From positions 1 through 33,157 of the forward strand of contig JABHMJ010000052.1 in the NCBI GenBank assembly GCA_018693795.1: DNA of 33,157 nucleotides. Reading direction: 5' to 3'. Within the stretch, counting starts at the first letter, position 1, and every line of letters starts with the position of its first letter. Source of the DNA: Candidatus Woesearchaeota archaeon (GTDB lineage Archaea > Nanobdellota > Nanobdellia > SCGC-AAA011-G17 > PNOQ01). The notes beneath the pieces were generated by a model. That model did no database searches, was not told the DNA's origin, and was given only the letters and a program-made list of their open reading frames with translations. The position numbers and the translations under genes were made by a program. Below are positions 10,805 to 21,215 of this stretch, piece by piece.

Positions 10805-13800
10805 TTACTCAGATATATCATGAGGAACAATAACCTTTCCTGAATCTTTACATGAACAACCACTAATTTCAATTAAAGATTTATCAGAAGAACATAGATA
10901 TTCACATTTTTGAGAATCACTCATCAATCCAACATCTTTAGATATGCCCCCACAATTCGGATAAACATCACCTATAGAACCAGCATAAAAAACCAAATCA
11001 GCCAAATTATTTTGGCCATCAATATAAAAATCTACAGATGGATAATAATCAGCAGCCATGTATTGGGGAACAAAGTAAATATGATCTGATAAACCAATTT
11101 CTCCATCATTGTTCATATCTCCAGCACAAGTTTCACTAACAACATTTGGATTTAAACCAATTCCATAACTATACCTAGTTATTACATTTCCTTCCGGAGA
11201 ATTATATCCAATTTTAGCGATTCTTCTGCCCAATACATCATAAATAAAATTATATCCTTTAGTAGTTGAACCAGTATTTGGATCTTTATGATACAATCTA
11301 CTCATAAGATGATTATAATCATATTCATAAACAACAATATCTTCACCAACACATGTTTTCTCAATCATATTTCCCACTTCATCATAATCATATGTACAGT
11401 CTAAATTATCTGTACTCATCAATCTATCATCTTTTCTACCATAACAAAATTCTCCAGGACTACATGGGTCGTCATAAACATAATTAGTAATATCTCCATC
11501 TAAATTCCTATATTCTCTATTTCCTACTTCATCATAAATATAAGAAATGCTATCCAAATTAAATTCTCCTTCATCGTAATAATCTAAATCTGTAACAGTT
11601 TCTAATCTACTATTACTATCATAACCAAACGAAACAGCGTTAGTTTCAAATGGCTCAGGACTATCTCTTATGTAATTATCATAATCCGCCATCCCAATTA
11701 AATTGCCAGACAAATTATACGCATAATGTTCTTTAAACATCATAGGATTGATTAAATCATCATATATTTCTATATCAGTAACCCAATCTCGATCAGTATA
11801 CTTATATTCAGTAGACACACCATTACCATACAAAGAAAAGTTTATCAAACCAGCGTCAGTATATGAATAATCAGAACTTATAATTTCTTGACCATTATTA
11901 AAATCTAAAACTCCGACCCTCTCCATTTGACCAAGGGAATTATATTCTTGAATTATCATTTCCGATCTTAATTCATCTAAAATAGTTAATATATTATCGC
12001 CAAAATCATACCCAAATGAATAACTAGAATAAACTTCATTGTGTCCAGAATATAATCCATCATATGATTCCAAATGAATCATTCTACCTCCAATATCATA
12101 CCCATATACTATTTTACTTATAGCATTTCCATTGTCATCATAATTTTCAACCCAACAAAGTCTGCCTTTATTTTTAACAGCACCAAAATCTGAACATTCA
12201 TCATCATAATGACTAATTATTCTAGTAACAAAGCCATTTCCTTTATCGACTTCTACTTCAATAATGTTAATATCAAGCGCATCATAAGTATTTTTAACAA
12301 CAAATCCTCGATCATCAGTTACAGTTAATAAATTTCCATTATCATCATAAGTATAGTTTTCACAACCACTATTTGGATTGCAAGTTTGATTTATTCTTCC
12401 CAATGAATCGTATTTATTTTCGGTTACAATGCCTTCAAAATCAATATTTATTAATTCATTCTTTATATTATAATCAAAAACAGCTTCATTATTTTCGGGG
12501 TCAACTGTTTTTCTAACGTTTCCAAATTCATCTGATAAAGAAAACGAAGTTTTTCCTTCTTCATCAGTAATAGAATTTTTCCTCAAAGTAACACCCAATT
12601 CATCATCATACTGACTTCCATAATTAGATTGAACAAATAAATCTGCATTAGATTTCCCCAAGGGATATACTTTATCTGCTCTAGCTAATGGATTTAATTG
12701 ATAAGAAATTTCAGATTTAATTCTTTCATCCATCTCACTTTTAGAAGAAATTATATAATGTTCATCCATTCCATCGGGATTACTTAATCCAATATTATAA
12801 ATTAATTTTTCAAAAGGATTCATAGATTCAATCATTTTTCCCGCAACACTTTGTAATTTAACAGGCTTATATTCAACATCTACCTTAAATAGCTCATTAT
12901 ATTCTATATCTTGAATAATAGAGGTAGATTCATCAACAACTAATTGTACTTGTTTACTTTTTCCTAAACCATCTGCAACAGCAATACTTTGTATTTCTAC
13001 ACCATCTCCTAATTCTTGACGAGTTAAAACTTCATTCATATTAGAAGATTTTAAAGCACCATCGTGTAAAGCAAAAGTATAATCATAATGAATTTTAGGA
13101 GATCCAGCATCTGTAGATTTTTCTACATCTTTTAATCTAAACATTTTATCATAATTATATTTAATTTCTTGATCATTTAAATCAGTAATAGAATCTACCA
13201 TACCAAATTCATTGTAATGACTTTTTGTTGCATGGTCAAGATCATTTTTTACGCAAGTAATAAAATTATTACCAAACGCCCCAGAAGTTTGAGAACAAGG
13301 ATCCCCATTAGTCCCATAATACATAAAAGAAGAATGTCCTTTTGCATCCATAATTTCTACTGGTGCCCCATATTGATTATACTCTATAATTGTAGAAGTT
13401 AAAATTTCATCTGATCCAACTCCAGAAAAAGACCTTTTTGGCATCCAATCTCCAACAGCACCAGGAACATTTTTTGACCAAACGGTCCTTTCAGATGCAA
13501 CCGGAATTCTAAGGGCAGAATTTTCATAAACATTAGTTCCAGAAGTTTGAGTCATCATATTTTTAGATTTCATTTCTGGATATAATTCAAAAGCAAATTC
13601 TGTTTTAGAAACCCTATTACCGAATGAACTTAATTCTACAACACTATTGACCATTCCATTTTCTAAATTATGTGAATAAATTACTGTATTTGTAACTCCA
13701 TCTACATTCGAAATTTCTCCTAAAAGTTTTGGTAAGGTAGATTTTATATAATAAACAACAGTCTCGGTATCTGGATTTCCATCAGTACTAGGACTCATTC

Positions 13801-16543
13801 CAGTAATCGGATCAACAAAATCATTTGTCATCTCCCATTGAAATCTCACATCTTGAGTATCATGAACATAATTAGTTTCACTAACTAGTCCTTTAGAATT
13901 ATCATAGCTTTTAACAGATTCCACATAATTCCTCTTCCAACTATTATCTGTTAAATAACCAGCAACACAATCTCCATTAACATTTCTCCCAGCGCAATCA
14001 TTCCAATCCTCATCTCTAGATTCATAAGGATCTTTGTAATCATAAACCACTTCTCCAAACGAACCATCAGCAGGAGTTTTAGAAGTAATTGTCCTATATG
14101 CAATATAAACACCAGAACCAGCGCCAGCATTATCCCATGGGAAAGTATAAATAGTTTCCTGTGCAGCAAAATCATAAGTTTCAGAAGGTCTTCTAGTTAA
14201 AACACCAGGACCATATTCAAAAGCCGTATCTGTAGTATCAAATCCATCATTTGCAATGATTTTTCCAACTCTTATCCCTCCCCCGAGTTCATTCAATGGA
14301 GTTTCTCCATCTTCAATAGCACCATCCCAATCTGGAACATCTCCTGTCAGTCTTGGTGCAATATCATATTTATTAGGTTCATATTCATAGGTAACTTTTC
14401 CACTCGTAGGATAAGTTATTTCTTTTAGGGACCATGCATTTGCCCCACAACCATCTGCCATATCATCTACAATATAATTATCTCCATCTTTATTCTGACT
14501 ATAAAATCCCCAGAAATCAGTAAACTCTCTATTTATTCCCTTATTATCATATTCATCAACATCAAAAGAAGGATTACAATCTTCATAAATAAAAGAAGTT
14601 TCAGGATCATATGTAGTTACATCGCCAGAAGTATAATCATAACTTCGTTTTTGTACACTTTTTAAAGTTCTTTGGCCAAATTCAGCGCCATTGGGAGCTT
14701 TTAATTCTGGATCAGCAACAGTCCCCTCGGCATAATTAAAAACATAATCAAACAAATGCTGATTACCAAATTTATAATCCAAACTAATTTTATCTAATTG
14801 TTGAGCCCCATCATTAGAACCAGAATAAACAAAATCAGCTAAATGGGTGCTTGTTTCAATTGAATCAATATGAACTAAATCTCTATCTGTCTTTCTACTT
14901 CCAGATTTAACTGCAATTATCTTTTCAAACGTACCGGGGATTCCAACAAAAGTTTTGACTCCACCAGGCAAATCTTCTATATTACTATGAGGATCATAAC
15001 CAAACCAATTCCCAGAATAATCATCATCAGGATCCGCCCTACTATCTGCAATTTCACGTGCATTATAAATAGGAGTTTTATCAATATAATTCAAATTATA
15101 ATTTTCATAATTTAACTTAACCCAAGAACCCTCATCTCCATCCCCCACAATACCATCTCCATTATCCGAATAGTAAACACTTTTTATTTCATTTAAGTAC
15201 CAAGTATCTATGTGTTCTGCAACATTATTATAAAATCTGTATGGCTGCAAGTTAGAAATATAACCGAACGGGACAGGTTGACCAACCACGGGGGGAACAT
15301 AATCACATCCATTAGATTCAGAAGCAACTAAATATATATCTTCTGTACATTTATCACACTTATAGTACCTAATTTGATAACTATCTTTGGATAAATGGCT
15401 AGAACAATCTCCAATATCCTCACTCCAATCCTTAGTTATTGGACAAGGCAAATCTCCTTTCCAAACATAATCATTTCTTAAAGGTTCTACAACAGAATCT
15501 CCACAAGTTCTAAATCCACTTAAATCTTTTTGATAAGCATAAGGACAAATCCATGCTTTATTACATGCAGTATCATGATCATCTTCAGCAATAATATAAT
15601 AATCATAACTATGCCCGCCTGATGCACTAACTTCAATATAATCAGAAACACATTCTCCTTGAAGATTACAAACTTCAGAAGGTTCAAGAGAAGCTATTTC
15701 TTTATCAGTATACACGGCAGGACTATCTTCTATAGTAATTCCAGTCCAATAATCAGCCTCATTACTACTAATTGAACTAACAGAATCGGCACCACCAAAA
15801 ACATATTCAGTACCATCAACAGATTTAACAACAAAACTATTTATTTTTCCAGAAACATCTGTTGTATAATCAATATCTACTGCACTCCAACTTAAAGGAT
15901 AAAATTTACCATCCTCGCCAAACATCATTTGAGTAGCTCCCCCTGGAAAATTCAAAAACCAATTATCTTGCACCCCGCCCTCATCATCGGAACCAGATTT
16001 ACCTGCTTCATTTAATGAAAATAAACTTCCTTCAATAGAATTAAGTTCTATGAATGGTTCATCACTATAGGCCATGCATCCATCTTGTCCAAGACTACAG
16101 CCGCCAACGCAAGGAGTGGTAATATAACCTCCCGTACAAGAAACAGTATTACCGCATTGAGAATTATATCCATCAGGATCAACACAACCATAATTAGAAA
16201 TAGAAGCACCTATTTTTCCTTGATCATTAGTATCATCAATATAATTTTGAACACCCCTAACAACAGAGCCAGTTCCCAAATTCCAACCAAGTCCAACAGA
16301 ACTAGCTTCTTGGTGAGTTTTAATTCCAGCACTATAACTTAAAGATAATGGAAATCCCATTCTACCCGGGATCTCAAACAAAGGAACGCTAATAGACATA
16401 TCTCCATTATAAGTAGGATCTGTATTGCCATTTACAACATCAAAATTCCCAACTTCAGGAGAAGTTGAAGTATCAGATGCTGAAACAAAATAAACGTTAA
16501 AAATCAAACTAAATACAATAAAAACTAATACACCTTTTTTCAT
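10805..16543 (-). CDS. Secreted Rhs/YD-repeat (SpvB/TcC-like shell) protein with C-terminal dockerin-like EF-hand module
   Basis: Many YD repeats (YDSLGRINQTCNPNSGCENYTYDDNGNLLTVTDDRGFVVKNTYDALD...). N-terminal NGDMSISVPLFEIPGRMGFPLSLSYSAGIKTHQEASSVGLGWNLGTGSVVRGVQNY is SpvB-like. Start corrected from 16588 to the ATG at 16543 (MKKGVLVFIVFSLIFNVYFVSA signal peptide) because AAAGCTTTAAATATTG (BRE/TATA) lies inside the longer ORF. Confidence 0.9.
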   Translation of the reverse strand: MKKGVLVFIVFSLIFNVYFVSASDTSTSPEVGNFDVVNGNTDPTYNGDMSISVPLFEIPGRMGFPLSLSYSAGIKTHQEASSVGLGWNLGTGSVVRGVQNYIDDTNDQGKIGASISNYGCVDPDGYNSQCGNTVSCTGGYITTPCVGGCSLGQDGCMAYSDEPFIELNSIEGSLFSLNEAGKSGSDDEGGVQDNWFLNFPGGATQMMFGEDGKFYPLSWSAVDIDYTTDVSGKINSFVVKSVDGTEYVFGGADSVSSISSNEADYWTGITIEDSPAVYTDKEIASLEPSEVCNLQGECVSDYIEVSASGGHSYDYYIIAEDDHDTACNKAWICPYAYQKDLSGFRTCGDSVVEPLRNDYVWKGDLPCPITKDWSEDIGDCSSHLSKDSYQIRYYKCDKCTEDIYLVASESNGCDYVPPVVGQPVPFGYISNLQPYRFYNNVAEHIDTWYLNEIKSVYYSDNGDGIVGDGDEGSWVKLNYENYNLNYIDKTPIYNAREIADSRADPDDDYSGNWFGYDPHSNIEDLPGGVKTFVGIPGTFEKIIAVKSGSRKTDRDLVHIDSIETSTHLADFVYSGSNDGAQQLDKISLDYKFGNQHLFDYVFNYAEGTVADPELKAPNGAEFGQRTLKSVQKRSYDYTSGDVTTYDPETSFIYEDCNPSFDVDEYDNKGINREFTDFWGFYSQNKDGDNYIVDDMADGCGANAWSLKEITYPTSGKVTYEYEPNKYDIAPRLTGDVPDWDGAIEDGETPLNELGGGIRVGKIIANDGFDTTDTAFEYGPGVLTRRPSETYDFAAQETIYTFPWDNAGAGSGVYIAYRTITSKTPADGSFGEVVYDYKDPYESRDEDWNDCAGRNVNGDCVAGYLTDNSWKRNYVESVKSYDNSKGLVSETNYVHDTQDVRFQWEMTNDFVDPITGMSPSTDGNPDTETVVYYIKSTLPKLLGEISNVDGVTNTVIYSHNLENGMVNSVVELSSFGNRVSKTEFAFELYPEMKSKNMMTQTSGTNVYENSALRIPVASERTVWSKNVPGAVGDWMPKRSFSGVGSDEILTSTIIEYNQYGAPVEIMDAKGHSSFMYYGTNGDPCSQTSGAFGNNFITCVKNDLDHATKSHYNEFGMVDSITDLNDQEIKYNYDKMFRLKDVEKSTDAGSPKIHYDYTFALHDGALKSSNMNEVLTRQELGDGVEIQSIAVADGLGKSKQVQLVVDESTSIIQDIEYNELFKVDVEYKPVKLQSVAGKMIESMNPFEKLIYNIGLSNPDGMDEHYIISSKSEMDERIKSEISYQLNPLARADKVYPLGKSNADLFVQSNYGSQYDDELGVTLRKNSITDEEGKTSFSLSDEFGNVRKTVDPENNEAVFDYNIKNELINIDFEGIVTENKYDSLGRINQTCNPNSGCENYTYDDNGNLLTVTDDRGFVVKNTYDALDINIIEVEVDKGNGFVTRIISHYDDECSDFGAVKNKGRLCWVENYDDNGNAISKIVYGYDIGGRMIHLESYDGLYSGHNEVYSSYSFGYDFGDNILTILDELRSEMIIQEYNSLGQMERVGVLDFNNGQEIISSDYSYTDAGLINFSLYGNGVSTEYKYTDRDWVTDIEIYDDLINPMMFKEHYAYNLSGNLIGMADYDNYIRDSPEPFETNAVSFGYDSNSRLETVTDLDYYDEGEFNLDSISYIYDEVGNREYRNLDGDITNYVYDDPCSPGEFCYGRKDDRLMSTDNLDCTYDYDEVGNMIEKTCVGEDIVVYEYDYNHLMSRLYHKDPNTGSTTKGYNFIYDVLGRRIAKIGYNSPEGNVITRYSYGIGLNPNVVSETCAGDMNNDGEIGLSDHIYFVPQYMAADYYPSVDFYIDGQNNLADLVFYAGSIGDVYPNCGGISKDVGLMSDSQKCEYLCSSDKSLIEISGCSCKDSGKVIVPHDISE

Positions 16544-16595
16544 AACAAAAAATAGACCAAAAACAATATTTAAAGCTTTCCCCATCATTTATAAA

Positions 16596-16904
16596 TCAAA
16601 ATTTTAAAACATACCTAAAAGAAGCATCTTGTACAGAAAGTCCATCATTTCCATTAAAACCAACATAAATACTAATTCCTTCTTTGTCCCACGTAGCACC
16701 AAATTTTTTAAAATTTTCAAATTGGGGTTCAACGCCATATAATTTATTTTCAACAAAATTTAAATAATAATTTCTTAAATTCTCTAAAGAACTAGAAACA
16801 ACTTTATTCTCTTCACAAACTATATCTTCAACAGTAGGAACTTTATCAGCTCCAAAAACAGGAGAACTCAAACCAAGAACAATTCCAAATAAAACTCCTT
16901 TCAT
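16596..16904 (-). CDS. Small secreted hypothetical protein
   Basis: 102-aa ORF with N-terminal signal peptide (MKGVLFGIVLGLSSPVFGA), directly upstream of and codirectional with the Rhs gene. Confidence 0.6.
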   Translation of the reverse strand: MKGVLFGIVLGLSSPVFGADKVPTVEDIVCEENKVVSSSLENLRNYYLNFVENKLYGVEPQFENFKKFGATWDKEGISIYVGFNGNDGLSVQDASFRYVLKF

Positions 16905-16986
16905 AATATAAATTTAAAAAATAACTATAAAAATCTTCCTAAAAACAAAAAGTTATTTTAACAACCTTCGACTACCAAATATAAAA

Positions 16987-17820
16987 TTGAAAAAAATAGA
17001 CAAAACTATCGGATTTGCAGCAACAAGAATTGCAAAAGAAATAGAAGCAGATAGTATCATAACAATTGAAAAAATTCACGATGAAAAATTAAATGACACC
17101 GACGAGATTGCTATTAAAGTTTCAATATTCAAACAAACCTCTCCAGGAATTTTTAAAAAAATAGAATATGAAACCAAAACAAAAAAAATAGAATTTGGTT
17201 CAGTGGCCCCAATAAAAACAATTCTAGCAGAAGCAATTAATAAAAGATATATAGAAAAAGAAGAAAGATTAGTTTGCGTTCAAGATGCAAATATTGGAAC
17301 TGGATACAAAGGGTTATTATTTGTAATTGACGTCGATGAAGTTTTCTTCAAAATTGGTCAACAAAAGCTTTCAGAATATATTTCTTCAGAAATTGTTGAG
17401 GCAGTTATTAATGTAGCAAAAGAAATTGGCGAAGAAGGAAGAGAGGGAAGAAAAATAGGTACAGCATTCATAATAGGAGATCCAAAAGAAATAAATCAAT
17501 ATTTAAAACAAATGATAATTAATCCATTTTATAATTTAGAAGTAAAACCAAAAATAACAGATCCAGATTTAAAAGAAACAATAAAAAACTTTGCTCAATT
17601 AGACGGCGCTTTTATAATAAATAACGAAGGAGAAATATTAACAGCAGGAACTTACATAAATATAGACGCTTCAGATTTAGATTTTCCCGACGGATTTGGA
17701 ACAAAACATAGGTCTGTTGCAGCATTAACAAAACACACAAATGCAATTGGAGTTGTAGTCTCAGAATCGGGTGGAAAAGTAAGAGTTATGAAAAAAGGAA
17801 GAATCTCAATTAAAGTTTAA
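16987..17820 (+). CDS. dacZ: Diadenylate cyclase (archaeal DacZ-like, C-terminal DisA_N/DAC domain)
   Basis: 277 aa (TTG start); DAC motifs DGAFIINNEGEILTAGTYI and FGTKHRSVAALTKHTNAIGVVVSESGGKVRVMKKGRI. Confidence 0.85.
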   Translation: MKKIDKTIGFAATRIAKEIEADSIITIEKIHDEKLNDTDEIAIKVSIFKQTSPGIFKKIEYETKTKKIEFGSVAPIKTILAEAINKRYIEKEERLVCVQDANIGTGYKGLLFVIDVDEVFFKIGQQKLSEYISSEIVEAVINVAKEIGEEGREGRKIGTAFIIGDPKEINQYLKQMIINPFYNLEVKPKITDPDLKETIKNFAQLDGAFIINNEGEILTAGTYINIDASDLDFPDGFGTKHRSVAALTKHTNAIGVVVSESGGKVRVMKKGRISIKV

Positions 17821-18263
17821 TTATCTAAAATTAATACTGCATCAACTTCTGCTCTAATATTATTAACACCAATAGAACTTCCATCAAATCCTACAGCAAA
17901 GATTTTAGATTGAAATGGATCTAATTTAAAATTTTCTGGAGAACAAATTTCACTTCCAAACTCTCCATTAGTTTTTACAATAAAATTAACATCTTGATTT
18001 TCTTCATTCTCAATCAAAATACAATAACAATTACTAGATAAACATTGGATATCTGCGCCCGCACATAAAGTAGCACAATCTGCTTTATTAGGATACCTAG
18101 CATCAAAACTTAATAAAACAGCATTTTCAATTCTTTTATTTTGATCTTCAATTAACCCAGTATTCAAATTAAAAGTACTAATAAAAACAAAAACACCTAT
18201 AACAATTGCAAATCCAACTAAAAACACACTAGCAATTAATGGCGAAATTCCTCTTCTATTCAT
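17817..18263 (-). CDS. Archaeal type IV pilin/flagellin-like N-terminal protein
   Basis: 148 aa; MNRRGISPLIASVFLVGFAIVIGVFVFIS resembles the class III signal/hydrophobic stretch of archaeal pilins. Confidence 0.7.
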   Translation of the reverse strand: MNRRGISPLIASVFLVGFAIVIGVFVFISTFNLNTGLIEDQNKRIENAVLLSFDARYPNKADCATLCAGADIQCLSSNCYCILIENEENQDVNFIVKTNGEFGSEICSPENFKLDPFQSKIFAVGFDGSSIGVNNIRAEVDAVLILDN

Positions 18264-18303
18264 AACAATAAAAATATTTTATAGTTTAAATAAGTTTCTA
18301 ACA

Positions 18304-18379
18304 CGGGCCCGACGGGATTTGAACCCGCGACCTCATCCTTAGGAGGGATGCGCTCTAATCCAAGCTGAGCTACAGGCCC
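18304..18379 (-). tRNA. tRNA-Arg(CCT)
   Basis: Full cloverleaf on the minus strand: GGGCCTG TA GCTC AGCTTGGATTA GAGC G CATCC CTCCTAA GGATG AGGTC GCGGG TTCAAAT CCCGT CGGGCCC G; anticodon CCT. Confidence 0.96.
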
Positions 18380-18417
18380 ATTAATAAAAAGATAATTATA
18401 CAATTTAAAAAACTAAC

Positions 18418-18431
18418 GAATGCGCTGGCCG
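18418..18431 (-). other. tRNA 3'-end-like fragment, att-like copy 1
   Basis: gaatgcgctggccg, identical over 14 nt to 28953-28966; minus strand reads CGGCCAGCGCATTC, like a tRNA acceptor 3' end. A diverged gactgaaccaat follows at 18448-18459. Confidence 0.55.
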
Positions 18432-18520
18432 AATACTAACCCAATGTGACTGAACCAATGAGACTCAAATTGTTTATTATGTTATTCTTATACTTTAGAA
18501 TTTAAATAATTAACTAAAAC

Positions 18521-18913
18521 TTACTCACAAGGACTTTCAGCTGTACAAAGGTTTTCACATCCACAATTCCCATCTTGACAAATTGCCCTTGCAGTAGGAC
18601 CAACAAGCATTTCAATCTCAAGAGTATCTAAACATTCAGAGTCATCACAATCTTCATCAACTTCACAAACAACATAACTTTAATTTTCAATACCCTCATA
18701 TATACATGACCCACAAGTTCCTTCACACAAATAAGTTTCACCATCACAATCTGCATCTTCTGAACAAATATCCTTAATAAGTTCTCCATCGCATTCACAG
18801 ATTGTTTCTCCTGCCAAATCCCAACCACCACACGGAACATTAGTAGCACATCCAGAAATAAATATAAAACTAAAAAATAATACAACAATAAAAATTTGTT
18901 TATTCATAATCAA
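18521..18913 (-). pseudogene. Cys-rich lipoprotein interrupted by one in-frame TAA
   Basis: Lipobox signal (MIMNKQIFIVVLFFSFIFISGC). The ORF stops at 18680-18682, but the same frame continues as SYVVCEVDEDCDDSECLDTLEIEMLVGPTARAICQDGNCGCENLCTAESPCE and stops at 18521-18523. Confidence 0.7.
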
Positions 18914-18962
18914 TTTTACATTTTAGAATTTAAATAATTAACTGAAAAAAAGAAAAAATTAT

Positions 18963-21215
18963 TTAATCCATCCTAAAATAAGGATATACAATTTTCTTAC
19001 ATCCTTCATTTATTCTTCCATCACAATTATCATCATACACAGTTCTACAATTTTCTTCCATAAAAGGATTTACTAATAACTTTGTATCATCACAATCATT
19101 TACTTCCATGAAGAAATTATCTCCATCTCCATCTGTAAAGTTAGAAACATTTACAAAAGTAGATTTTTCATCAAAGTTTCCATTTGGATCTTCTACTCTA
19201 AATGTTATTGTTTCCAATATATCTTCACCAGATATTGGAGAAATTGTTGCAATATGATTAATATCAATATCTATTGAAATATTATAATTTCCATAATAAG
19301 ACCAAGTTAATTGATTTATTGTATTATCTGGATCTGTAACATATTCATCCAAATCAAACTGGAAAATAGGATTATCTATGTCTATATACATTTCTGGCAA
19401 ATTAGACATAACTGGAGGAAGACTTCCTGTTGAGATAACATTAATAATTCTTGATGCAAAATTATTTGTTTCATCTAGTTCTTCTACTTCTTCATATGGA
19501 TCTACATCAATATAGATATTATGCTCTCCTGCCATAGCAGTCCATGGAGATAATATCACTTGAGTTCCATTTTCTTCAATATAGATAATTTCTTCAGCAA
19601 TCATATTAGAAGGATCATCATAATATATCTGAACATAAAAATTAGTTGTGTTTACACTCTCTGAATTGTGAATCATTGAGAATATTGTTATTTCTTCTCC
19701 CTCATCTGGGCTTGGGTTAGAAAAGAACATATCATTAGGTTCAACTATTAAATCAGGAACAGTTCTTACTTGGAAAGGTTTGAATGCAATATTATTAGTT
19801 TCATTCATTTCAATTATTTCATTATTTGAATCAATTTCAATATAAATTTCATAATCTCCCGGAATTGTATTCCAAGCAGATTGAACTGCATAAACATTTT
19901 CCTTAGCTATTTCTTCTTCTACCACTTTTGGAAGATTTTCATACTTTGTTTTTTTAGTTGTATCAATAATTTGATAACCATTTGATATCATATCTTCTCC
20001 ATCATAAACATAAAAATAAACTTTAATACTTTCTGGAGTTATTTCTCCAACATCATGAATTAAAGCAGTAAACCAAATAAGTTCTCCTTGAGTAGGATTA
20101 TTATCACTCAAATATATGTCTGATTCAGAAATTGATAAATCTGCAACAGGAGTATTCAAAACAGTTATTGTAAAATTTTGGGTATTTGAATAATTAAAAG
20201 CACTTTCATTATCAGAATACTCTGCCAATATACTTATTTCATTTTCTCCTGCTTGAAAATAATTTGGAGTCCAATTAATCCAACGTGTTGGCCCATTTTC
20301 TGCAATAATCATTCCTTTTGGTGGGTTCAAAAGAGATAGAGTTAAAGTCCCATAATCTTCTGGAACTAAGCTTGTAATAATTTCATAATTATATAATTCT
20401 CCTTCTATTGCGGTTAGATTGGGAGTTGAATTAAAATGTGGCCAACCAGAACTCCCAACAGGCCAATAATCTCTATTCGTGTAGGATTCCCTCTCAATAT
20501 TGTAATAAATAGGATATCCAGAATTATTATGATCAAAATCATCCCAATAATTTCCCATTTTTCCAAAATTCCAAATATTGTGCCTATAACTGTAAGCATT
20601 TAAAGAAACACCAGATTCATTTTTATTATTAGAAAAATTATTTGCCCAAATAATATTATTTTCCCCCCCGTTATAATGGAATATAATCCCTTCTTTATTA
20701 TCTCTAATTATGTTTCCAGAAATATTATTATCACTGCTATAACCAAAATGAATTCCTCTATAATTGTTATAAATCTCATTACCTTTTATAGTTCCATTAG
20801 AAGCAAGAGATCCATAAATCCCATATGAATTATTTCTAAGAATATTATTTAATATTTGGTTATATTCTGAACCATAAGAATATATTCCTTTATCAAAATA
20901 TTCAATTACACAATTTTTTACTGTATTATTCATTAGTCTAGGCCATGGGCCGCCAGTAGATACCCCCCCACTTCCATTAAAACCACCTTGAGATAAATTT
21001 CTGGATATTTTATGACCTTGGCAATCTAAGACAACATTCGAATTTAAAAACAAACCATCATTATTACAATCCAATAAATCATAAGTTAAAACAGTATCAA
21101 CTGTTACATTATCTCCACAATTACAAGTAACATTTCCACCACAAAATGCACCTTCAACAGAATTAACTATAAATAATAAACTAAATAAACATAATATTAA
21201 CAAGCCCCTTTTCAT
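18963..21215 (-). CDS. Secreted parallel beta-helix (NosD-like) protein with CARDB-like repeats and C-terminal MopE-like metal-binding motif
   Basis: 750 aa; signal peptide; NNTVKNCVIEYFDKGIYSYGSEYNQILNNILRNNSYGIYG beta-helix repeats; two CARDB-like segments (PDLIVEPNDMFFSNPSPDEGEEITI...ELDETNNFASRIINV); C-terminal DGDGDNFFMEVNDCDDTKLLVNPFMEENCRTVYDDNCDGRINEGC. Confidence 0.85.
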   Translation of the reverse strand: MKRGLLILCLFSLLFIVNSVEGAFCGGNVTCNCGDNVTVDTVLTYDLLDCNNDGLFLNSNVVLDCQGHKISRNLSQGGFNGSGGVSTGGPWPRLMNNTVKNCVIEYFDKGIYSYGSEYNQILNNILRNNSYGIYGSLASNGTIKGNEIYNNYRGIHFGYSSDNNISGNIIRDNKEGIIFHYNGGENNIIWANNFSNNKNESGVSLNAYSYRHNIWNFGKMGNYWDDFDHNNSGYPIYYNIERESYTNRDYWPVGSSGWPHFNSTPNLTAIEGELYNYEIITSLVPEDYGTLTLSLLNPPKGMIIAENGPTRWINWTPNYFQAGENEISILAEYSDNESAFNYSNTQNFTITVLNTPVADLSISESDIYLSDNNPTQGELIWFTALIHDVGEITPESIKVYFYVYDGEDMISNGYQIIDTTKKTKYENLPKVVEEEIAKENVYAVQSAWNTIPGDYEIYIEIDSNNEIIEMNETNNIAFKPFQVRTVPDLIVEPNDMFFSNPSPDEGEEITIFSMIHNSESVNTTNFYVQIYYDDPSNMIAEEIIYIEENGTQVILSPWTAMAGEHNIYIDVDPYEEVEELDETNNFASRIINVISTGSLPPVMSNLPEMYIDIDNPIFQFDLDEYVTDPDNTINQLTWSYYGNYNISIDIDINHIATISPISGEDILETITFRVEDPNGNFDEKSTFVNVSNFTDGDGDNFFMEVNDCDDTKLLVNPFMEENCRTVYDDNCDGRINEGCKKIVYPYFRMD

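Noticed and set aside
18628-18888. 86-aa minus ORF overlapping the small lipoprotein
   Set aside because: Out of frame with the lipobox/Cys-rich reading; the alternative frame with the in-frame stop is clearly the coding one.
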